Origin: JACMLD01 sp033761915
GTDB lineage: Bacteria; Bacteroidota; Bacteroidia; Chitinophagales; Chitinophagaceae
Assembly: GCA_033761915.1 (NCBI GenBank)
Contig: JANRMC010000171.1
Span: forward strand, 1-5,138
Direction: 5' to 3'
Length of the DNA: 5,138 nucleotides
This document shows positions 1-4,390 of the stretch, piece after piece. The position numbers and the translations under genes were made by a program. How positions within the stretch are numbered: the stretch's first letter is position 1; each line of letters opens with the position of its first letter. The notes beneath the pieces were generated by a model. That model ran no database searches, was not told the DNA's origin, and saw nothing but the letters and a program-made list of their open reading frames with translations.

Positions 1-1
1 C

Positions 2-1408
2 GAAACTTTCATCCGCGATTTAGGCGTTAATGTGATCCCGGTAGAAGATCTTACTTCTTACCCTTCTATCCTTGGTGGCCGTGTTAAAACCCTGCATCCT
101 AAGGTTTTCGGTGGTATTTTAACCCGTAGAGATCATGATGGCGATAAACAGCAAATAGCACAATACGAAATTCCTGAAATTGATTTGGTGATTGTTGACC
201 TGTACCCGTTTGAAGAAACCGTTGCCAGCACCAGCGAAGAAAAATTAATTATTGAAAAGATTGATATTGGCGGACCTTCTATGATACGTGCTGCTGCTAA
301 AAATTTTACAGACGTAGTGGTGGTTGCTGCCAAAAAAGATTACAGTGCTTTAGAGCAATTACTGGATAGCCAAAAAGGAGATACCAGTTTAGAGCAGCGC
401 AAACAATTTGCAGCCAAAGCTTTTGAAGTAGTAGCGCATTATGATGTGGCCATTGCCAAATATTTTAACCCTGAGCATAGTTTATACTTTGTAGAATCTG
501 TTACCAACCCAAAGGCCATGCGTTATGGCGAAAACCCCCACCAACCTGGTGTATTTTATGGTAACCTGGAAGCTTTGTTTACTCAATTAAACGGCAAAGA
601 ACTTTCGTATAACAATCTGGTGGATGTGGATGCTGCTGTGCAACTCATCAATGAGTTTCCGGCAGGTGGTGCCACTGTTTTTGCCATTATTAAGCATACC
701 AATGTATGTGGCGCTGCAGCCCGAGCTGCCGTTAAAGAAGCCTGGGATGCTGCTTTAGCCGGCGACCCCGAAAGTGCTTTTGGCGGCGTACTGGTTTGCA
801 ATGGCCCTATTGATAAAGCAACTGCTGATGCTATTAATGAAATTTTCTTTGAAGTATTAATAGCCCCTTCTTTTACTGAAGAAGCACTGGTCGTTTTAAG
901 GTCTAAAAAGAACCGCATACTGTTACAATTAAAAGCGGGTATTACTGCTAATGAGCAATACAAATCTTTACTAAACGGTGTATTGATACAGCAAACTGAT
1001 AAAGGCAGTTTTGCAGAGTGGAAAGAGGCCGGTGGCCGCAACAGTAGCACAGCAGAAAAAACAGACTTAGAATTTGCCAATATTATTTGCAAGCATTTAA
1101 AAAGCAATGCCATTGCATTGGTAAAAAACCAGCAACTGATTGGTAAGGGTTGCGGACAAACCAGCCGTATTGATGCCCTGCGCCATGCCGTGGAAAAGGC
1201 CAAACAATTTGCATTTAATTTAAACGGGGCAGTAATGGCCAGCGATGCTTTTTTTCCGTTTAACGATTGTGTGCAGCTGGGGCACGAGGCAGGCATTACT
1301 GCATTTATACAACCCGGCGGTTCTATAAGAGATAAAGATTCTATTGAATATTGCCAGCAAAACAACCTGGCAATGGTAATTACGGGCATGCGCCACTTTA
1401 AACATTAA
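2..1408 (+). CDS. purH: Bifunctional AICAR transformylase / IMP cyclohydrolase PurH, 5'-truncated by window edge
   Basis: PurH catalyses the last two steps of de novo IMP synthesis in the cytoplasm: formylation of AICAR with 10-formyl-tetrahydrofolate, then ring closure. The reading frame is open from base 2, so the first 30 or so bases belong to the gene and the GTG at 32 is internal (Val). The visible 468 residues lack roughly the first 40 of a typical Bacteroidota protein of about 510. The N-terminal cyclohydrolase (MGS-like) domain shows GGRVKTLHPKVFGGIL. The transformylase domain shows YGENPHQ, NNLVDVDAAVQL, IIKHTNVCG (the catalytic Lys-His pair, fragment residues 231-232), DPESAFGG, LKSNAIALVKN, GCGQTSR, ASDAFFPF and the C-terminal ITGMRHFKH. 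The frame is intact with a TAA stop. No other purine gene is in view, and the following transporter is separated by 151 bases, so an operon link downstream is unlikely. Identification is very secure. Confidence 0.98.
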   Translation, partial: ETFIRDLGVNVIPVEDLTSYPSILGGRVKTLHPKVFGGILTRRDHDGDKQQIAQYEIPEIDLVIVDLYPFEETVASTSEEKLIIEKIDIGGPSMIRAAAKNFTDVVVVAAKKDYSALEQLLDSQKGDTSLEQRKQFAAKAFEVVAHYDVAIAKYFNPEHSLYFVESVTNPKAMRYGENPHQPGVFYGNLEALFTQLNGKELSYNNLVDVDAAVQLINEFPAGGATVFAIIKHTNVCGAAARAAVKEAWDAALAGDPESAFGGVLVCNGPIDKATADAINEIFFEVLIAPSFTEEALVVLRSKKNRILLQLKAGITANEQYKSLLNGVLIQQTDKGSFAEWKEAGGRNSSTAEKTDLEFANIICKHLKSNAIALVKNQQLIGKGCGQTSRIDALRHAVEKAKQFAFNLNGAVMASDAFFPFNDCVQLGHEAGITAFIQPGGSIRDKDSIEYCQQNNLAMVITGMRHFKH

Positions 1409-1414
1409 AACATG

Positions 1415-1455
1415 CTGCAAACAGCTGATAGATTAGCATAGCCTTTTGCAGTTTT
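1415..1455 (+). terminator. Possible weak terminator after purH
   Basis: CTGCAAA (1415-1421) and TTTGCAG (1445-1451) are perfect 7-base inverted complements, followed at once by TTTT and then CTTG. The 23-base loop is long, the stem is AT-rich and the T-run is short, so this would be a weak terminator at best. Its position, 6 bases after the purH stop, is the main support. The rest of the gap to the next gene holds the repeat described separately. I found no convincing -33/-7 promoter pair for the transporter gene there: TTTG at 1445-1448 and the TATAGAATTTG stretch at 1461-1471 are too close together and fit the -7 consensus poorly. Confidence 0.3.
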
Positions 1456-1488
1456 CTTGCTATAGAATTTGTTCAATAATGCATTACT

Positions 1489-1533
1489 GTTGAAGTGTGC
1501 GACGCAAGAATGCTTATTGATGGTACTGCTGCC
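1489..1533 (+). repeat. Left copy of a 45-46 bp inverted repeat flanking the transporter gene
   Basis: This copy begins with GTTGAAGTGTGCGACGCAA (1489-1507) and ends with GTACTGCTGCC (1523-1533). The minus strand at 2529-2574 carries the same arrangement: the first 19 bases match at 18 positions and the last 11 at 10, while the middle 15-16 bases differ. The core holds the near-palindrome TGCG-A-CGCA. Both copies have GTTGAAG outermost and CTGCC facing the transporter gene, as terminal inverted repeats would. The copy ends 26 bases before the transporter ATG, so it lies in the probable leader or promoter region. It does not code for a recognisable protein, although short open frames run across it. 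Confidence 0.75.
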
Positions 1534-1559
1534 CGTTACCACAAATAAAACCTTATACC

Positions 1560-2519
1560 ATGGGCATGTCAGATTTTATATCAACCATTCTTTCCACCCC
1601 ATCGCAGGCCATGCAAAACCTGCGGCAACGCAACCAGCGCACCAAGGCGCTGATTGCATTGGGCATGGTATGTTTTTTTTGGGGCACCACCTGGCTGGCT
1701 TCTAAAGCCGGGGTAAAAAATATGCCTGCCATACAAATGGCCGGCATCCGCCAGTTTTGTGGCGGTTTTATTTATGTTGTCTTCTTTATTGCAAAAGGCG
1801 GTGTTGAGTGGCCCAGGGGTAAAGATTGGGTTACTATTTTAATTTTAAGTCTCTTAAATTTTATGATCAGCAATGGGCTTAGCACCTGGGGGCTTAAATA
1901 TATTTCTGCGGGGCTGGGTTCTATAATGGGTGCTATTTTTCCGTTGTGGCTGGTGGTCATCAGTCTGTTTTCTTCAAAAAACAAACTGCCCCAAAAAGCC
2001 ATTATTGGTTTAGCCATTGGGTTTGGCGGCATCTGTATTATTTTTTACGAGCACCTGCACGATTTTTTAAATAAAGATTTTACGTTTGGCATCCTGCTAT
2101 CGCTTATTGCCACCTGGAGCTGGGCCTTTGGCACCATTTACACCAAAGAGCATGCAAAAAAATTTAATCCCTATTTTGGCATTGGTCTGCAAATGCTTAT
2201 TTCTGGTGTAGCGCTTTACGGCACGGCAATGGCTACCGGTACGGCGGTGCCACTGTCTGCAGTGCCCATACCATCCTGGTGGGCTATTACATACCTGGTG
2301 GTTATTGGCTCCATCATCAGTTTTATTGCATATCTCTATGCCCTGCAGCATTTGCCAACAGAGCAGGCTTCTATTTATGCGTATATAAACCCGGTGGTAG
2401 CTGTGTTGCTGGGGGCCATACTTTTTGATGAGCGCCTCACTATTTTTATAACCATTGGCGGATTGGTTACGTTGTACGGCGTTTATTTGGTAAACAGTGC
2501 TTTCAGAAAAATGAAATAG
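1560..2519 (+). CDS. EamA/DMT-superfamily membrane transporter
   Basis: This is a 319-residue inner-membrane protein of the drug/metabolite transporter superfamily with two EamA repeats. The N-terminal 28 residues are polar, with a basic stretch (LRQRNQRTK) before the first membrane segment. About ten hydrophobic segments follow: five in roughly residues 30-162 and five in 175-312. Family-like signatures include GMVCFFWGTTWLASKAG in segment 1, SAGLGSIMGAIFPLW in segment 4 and INPVVAVLLGAILFDERLT near the end, the usual PVxxxLxGxxxxxE pattern of the second repeat. The ATG at 1560 is used; ATG at 1566 (Met3) or 1611 (Met18) would also leave all membrane segments intact, and no Shine-Dalgarno sequence decides between them. 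Substrate cannot be read from sequence: relatives export amino acids, nucleobases or other small metabolites. Neighbours give no clue. The gene is bracketed by an inverted repeat pair. Confidence 0.93.
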   Translation: MGMSDFISTILSTPSQAMQNLRQRNQRTKALIALGMVCFFWGTTWLASKAGVKNMPAIQMAGIRQFCGGFIYVVFFIAKGGVEWPRGKDWVTILILSLLNFMISNGLSTWGLKYISAGLGSIMGAIFPLWLVVISLFSSKNKLPQKAIIGLAIGFGGICIIFYEHLHDFLNKDFTFGILLSLIATWSWAFGTIYTKEHAKKFNPYFGIGLQMLISGVALYGTAMATGTAVPLSAVPIPSWWAITYLVVIGSIISFIAYLYALQHLPTEQASIYAYINPVVAVLLGAILFDERLTIFITIGGLVTLYGVYLVNSAFRKMK

Positions 2520-2528
2520 TATGAAGCC

Positions 2529-2574
2529 GGCAGTAGTACAACTAAGCAACAGCCGTTGCGTCGCACTCTTCAAC
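2529..2574 (-). repeat. Right copy of the 45-46 bp inverted repeat
   Basis: Read on the minus strand, this copy starts GTTGAAGAGTGCGACGCAA (2574-2556) and ends GTACTACTGCC (2539-2529), matching the copy at 1489-1533 in inverse orientation. It begins 9 bases after the transporter stop codon. Its middle contains a small stem of its own, GCAAC-AGCC-GTTGC on the plus strand (2546-2559), which the left copy lacks. It could act as a transcript 3' end or hairpin for the transporter gene, but it has no T-run. A minus-strand open frame runs through it into the transporter gene; I regard that as spurious. Confidence 0.75.
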
Positions 2575-2575
2575 C

Positions 2576-2597
2576 GCATTGCCAATGGCAGCAATGC
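2576..2597. other. 7-bp hairpin next to the right repeat copy
   Basis: GCATTGC (2576-2582) and GCAATGC (2591-2597) are perfect inverted complements around an 8-base loop. The hairpin starts two bases beyond the outer end of the right repeat copy. No T-run follows, so it is not a classical terminator. It may belong to the repeat element or may help end the transporter transcript. The left repeat copy has only the short palindrome AATGCATT (1478-1485) in the matching place. Confidence 0.45.
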
Positions 2598-2608
2598 TGA
2601 AATGATAA

Positions 2609-2616
2609 TACCTTTG
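2609..2616 (+). promoter_or_regulatory. Bacteroidota-type -7 element before the HExxH gene
   Basis: TACCTTTG fits the TAnnTTTG consensus of the Bacteroidota primary sigma factor exactly. It lies only 5 bases before the ATG at 2622, so transcription would start at or very near the start codon and give a leaderless mRNA. No TTTG is seen at the right distance upstream; the nearest TTG, at 2579-2581, is 27 bases away. An eight-base motif with two free positions can also arise by chance, so this is tentative. Confidence 0.35.
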
Positions 2617-2621
2617 CTTTA

Positions 2622-2945
2622 ATGAAATGTTTCATAAAAGAAAACTCATTTTTGGCAAAGCTGGCAGCTCTTAAACTAAAGCAGCAAAGAATGGCCATTG
2701 TTATGGGCCGCACCATTTTTCTATACAATACCACAGAGGCTGAGTTTATAAATAACAAAACATGGCTGCGGCACGAGTTAATGCATGTAAAACAATTTCA
2801 GCAATACGGCTATCTTAATTTTTTATGGCAATACCTGTGGCAAAGCATACGCCACGGCTACCACAATAATAAATTTGAGCGGGAGGCAAGAGCTGCAGAA
2901 ACAGATGAAAGCATGGAAACCAATTGCATCATCAGCTGTGGCTGA
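2622..2945 (+). CDS. Small HExxH (DUF4157-like) putative metallopeptidase-fold protein
   Basis: This encodes 107 residues with no signal peptide. The zinc-binding motif HELMH is at residues 51-55 within RHELMHVKQFQQYG, which resembles the DUF4157 signature. A hydrophobic, aromatic stretch (YLNFLWQYLWQSI, about 64-76) follows, then NNKFEREARAAE (82-93), whose Glu86 or Glu88 could supply a third zinc ligand. The domain fills almost the whole protein, and I recall similar stand-alone proteins of about this size in Bacteroidota. The ATG at 2622 is preferred over Met24 because the residues before it (IKENSFLAKLAALKLK) look like part of the domain. The gene starts 102 bases after the transporter stop and ends one base from the convergent birA. 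Function is unknown: proteolysis is possible from the motif, but the protein is too small to assign an activity. Confidence 0.85.
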   Translation: MKCFIKENSFLAKLAALKLKQQRMAIVMGRTIFLYNTTEAEFINNKTWLRHELMHVKQFQQYGYLNFLWQYLWQSIRHGYHNNKFEREARAAETDESMETNCIISCG

Positions 2946-2957
2946 TTTATTTTTTTA
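2931..2957 (+). terminator. Intrinsic terminator overlapping the stop codon of the HExxH gene
   Basis: ATCAGC (2931-2936), loop TGTG and GCTGAT (2941-2946) form a perfect 6-bp stem with a 4-base loop, followed by TTATTTTTTTA. The stem includes the last codons and the TGA stop (2943-2945) of the HExxH gene, and the T-run lies inside the 3' end of birA, where it is read as lysine codons on the other strand. On the minus strand the same stem lacks a T-run after it, so it should work mainly for plus-strand transcription, possibly protecting birA from convergent readthrough. Confidence 0.65.
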
Positions 2958-3705
2958 TACTATCGTCTTTTACCCATTGTATTTCACCAAAATCAAACAA
3001 TTCTTCCACGCTGGTTTGGGTAATTAGTTTACCCGTATTGGTAACGCCTTTTATTTGTGCTTCAAAAATGCGGCTTTCTTTTTTAAGGCGTACGGTTTGG
3101 TTTTTTTTATACAGGACCTGGTTGTATTGCTGGAATAAGAGGTCTTTGTTTTTTTGCAGTTGCCATAATTGTAAGTCTATACAGGCACAAAGCTGGCGGG
3201 TCATATCCAGCACATCCCAATCTTTACCGGTTATTTGTTTTAAAGAAACGGGGTTGGGTAAGTGTTCTGCAAAGCGGGTTTGGTTAATGTTTATACCAAT
3301 GCCTATTACGGCCCAATGCCATTGATCGGCACTAATGATGTTTTCTATGAGGATGCCCCCTGCCTTTCTGTCACGCCAGTAAATATCATTGGGCCATTTA
3401 ACCTTAGTATCGTCGGGGCCAGTTATGGCGCTAAAAAAATGGTGGCAACCCAGTGCTACAGCAGCCAGCAGGCAGAACTGGCGGGCAATAGATAATTCAA
3501 GCGGTTGAAATACGATGCTGGTGGTGATATTGGTGCCGGGCTCTATTTGCCAGCTATTACCCCTCTGGCCGCGTCCGGCGGTTTGTTCCATTGCCAGATA
3601 CACATCACCAGAACTTGCCAAACCCGCACGTATCTGGGCCATGGCATAGTTGTTGGTACTGTCCACCGTAGGCAAAATTGTAAGGTTTTTACCGATGGGA
3701 TTCAT
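2947..3705 (-). CDS. birA: Biotin--[acetyl-CoA-carboxylase] ligase BirA (no DNA-binding domain)
   Basis: BirA activates biotin with ATP to biotinyl-5'-AMP and transfers it to the lysine of biotin carboxyl carrier proteins, in the cytoplasm. With the ATG at 3705 the protein has 252 residues. Catalytic-domain motifs in order: DSTN (15-18), QTAGRGQRGNSW (41-52, biotin and adenylate loop), KWPND (103-107), KAGGILIE (114-121, with the lysine that contacts the adenylate) and GIGININ (135-141). A short C-terminal SH3-like domain occupies about 200-247. There is no N-terminal helix-turn-helix, so it is a monofunctional ligase and should not repress biotin genes directly. The frame remains open to a TTG at 3783, but that TTG lies within a consensus promoter element, so the downstream ATG is the likely start. 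The second R of the E. coli GRGRRG loop is Q here. The gene is convergent with the HExxH gene and divergent from rsfS. Confidence 0.95.
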   Translation of the reverse strand: MNPIGKNLTILPTVDSTNNYAMAQIRAGLASSGDVYLAMEQTAGRGQRGNSWQIEPGTNITTSIVFQPLELSIARQFCLLAAVALGCHHFFSAITGPDDTKVKWPNDIYWRDRKAGGILIENIISADQWHWAVIGIGININQTRFAEHLPNPVSLKQITGKDWDVLDMTRQLCACIDLQLWQLQKNKDLLFQQYNQVLYKKNQTVRLKKESRIFEAQIKGVTNTGKLITQTSVEELFDFGEIQWVKDDSIKK

Positions 3706-3780
3706 ATAGCGGTTGAGTGGTAAAAGATTATTATTTTTGAGCAAGTTAAATCTTTGAAAGCAGCTGGCAATACCTGTTGA

Positions 3781-3813
3781 CAAAAGTACCAGAGTACAAG
3801 TGTCCGCCCCAAA
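3781..3813 (-). promoter_or_regulatory. birA promoter, TTTG-N21-TACTTTTG
   Basis: On the minus strand TTTG (3813-3810) is followed after 21 bases by TACTTTTG (3788-3781), an exact match to the TAnnTTTG -7 element with spacing normal for Bacteroidota. Transcription would begin near 3775, leaving a leader of about 70 bases before the ATG at 3705. The TTTG lies in the loop of the GC-rich hairpin at 3803-3819, and two GTAC tetramers (3786-3789, 3794-3797) sit at the -7 end, so a regulator could act here; none is evident. Confidence 0.6.
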
Positions 3814-3819
3814 GGCGGA
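3803..3819. other. GC-rich hairpin in the birA-rsfS divergent region
   Basis: TCCGCC (3803-3808) and GGCGGA (3814-3819) form a 6-bp stem with loop CCAAA. There is no T-run on either side, so it is not an intrinsic terminator. It overlaps the -33 element of birA, and lies 70 bases before rsfS. It may be an operator-like palindrome or a remnant of a dispersed repeat; the sequence does not decide. Confidence 0.45.
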
Positions 3820-3888
3820 ACAGTGTTGCCTGCAGTTAAAAAGCCAACTTCAAAATAACTACATTATACATCTAAAACATTTGATTAT

Positions 3889-4293
3889 TTGGAACAATTG
3901 AAATTGTTAGCTACCCGTGCTGGTGTTGGAGGGGGAAAAATTACCAGGAACTCTAAACTATTTAAAACAATCATCCAGGCCATACAACAAAAAAAGGGAG
4001 AGCAGATTGTGTCTTTAGATCTGCGCAAAATTCCTGAAGCAGTATCTTCTTATTTTGTTATTTGCCAGGCCAGCAGTACCACCCAGGTAAAAGCCATTGC
4101 AGATAATATTGAGGCAAAAGTAAAAGAACTGTGCGATGAAGCGCCGTACCGGCACGAAGGCCAGCAATCTGCCCAATGGATTTTAATAGACTATGTAAAT
4201 ATTGTGGTACATGTTATGCAAACAGAAAACCGCAAATTTTACAGGCTGGAAGAAATGTGGAGTGATGCAGGCTTGGCCGAACACGACGATTAA
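3889..4293 (+). CDS. rsfS: Ribosome silencing factor RsfS (Iojap/DUF143 family)
   Basis: RsfS binds ribosomal protein L14 (uL14) on the large subunit and blocks joining with the small subunit, lowering translation in starvation or stationary phase. The 134-residue product shows the family pattern: RNSKLFKTIIQAIQQKKGE (20-38), VSLDLRKIPE (41-50), YFVICQASSTTQVKAIAD (55-72), HEG (89-91), WILIDYVNIVVHVM (97-110) and RKFYRLEEMWSDA (115-127). No ATG or GTG exists between the upstream in-frame stop at 3856 and the conserved domain; the possible starts are TTG at 3889, 3898 or 3904. The first is used here, giving an N-terminal extension of about 18 weakly conserved residues. No clear promoter was found: AACATTTG at 3876-3883 is one base off the -7 consensus but lacks a partner. 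birA is divergent upstream and ftsH follows after 97 bases, an arrangement I recall as common in Bacteroidota. Confidence 0.93.
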   Translation: MEQLKLLATRAGVGGGKITRNSKLFKTIIQAIQQKKGEQIVSLDLRKIPEAVSSYFVICQASSTTQVKAIADNIEAKVKELCDEAPYRHEGQQSAQWILIDYVNIVVHVMQTENRKFYRLEEMWSDAGLAEHDD

Positions 4294-4314
4294 ACGCAAT
4301 TATTTTAATAACCA

Positions 4315-4348
4315 TTTGCAAAACCTTAAACAGTAGTAAACAAATTTG
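4315..4348 (+). promoter_or_regulatory. Possible ftsH promoter, TTTG-N22-CAAATTTG
   Basis: TTTG (4315-4318) and CAAATTTG (4341-4348) are 22 bases apart in the gap between rsfS and ftsH. The second element differs from TAnnTTTG in its first base only. Transcription would start near 4355, about 35 bases before the ftsH ATG, through an A-rich leader. No terminator with a T-run lies between rsfS and ftsH, so readthrough from rsfS is also likely. Confidence 0.4.
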
Positions 4349-4390
4349 CTGCTAAAGCATTTTAAAAAAGTACTACAGCTATTCAAACAT

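Noticed and set aside
583..1389. 268-codon open frame on the minus strand inside purH
   Set aside because: It is fully antisense to an unmistakable purH sequence, and its translation shows no domain and an odd Cys/Ser/Ala-rich composition typical of a shadow frame.
1445..1471. TTTG and TATAGAATTTG as a promoter for the transporter gene
   Set aside because: The spacing is too short (about 15 bases) and the -7 part misses the TA at the right place.
1673..1684. T8G4 homopolymer run early in the transporter gene as a phase-variation switch
   Set aside because: T7-T8 runs also occur in purH (1249-1255) and in birA (3101-3108), so such runs are a by-product of Phe and Lys codons in this AT-rich genome.
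2097..2594. 165-codon minus-strand frame covering the end of the transporter gene and the right repeat
   Set aside because: Most of it is antisense to the transporter. Its apparent N-terminus is only the repeat translated, with no further domain.
2924..3723. Three plus-strand open frames antisense to birA
   Set aside because: birA has all its catalytic motifs in the minus-strand frame; the plus-strand translations show no recognisable domain.
3781..3888. BirA-operated biotin operator in the divergent region
   Set aside because: This BirA lacks a helix-turn-helix domain and no biotin synthesis gene is present, so autoregulation through a bioO-like site has no support.
4369..4385. GTACTACAGC before ftsH as a third, partial copy of the repeat
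   Set aside because: Only about 10 bases resemble the inner end of the repeat and the diagnostic GTGCGACGCAA core is absent.
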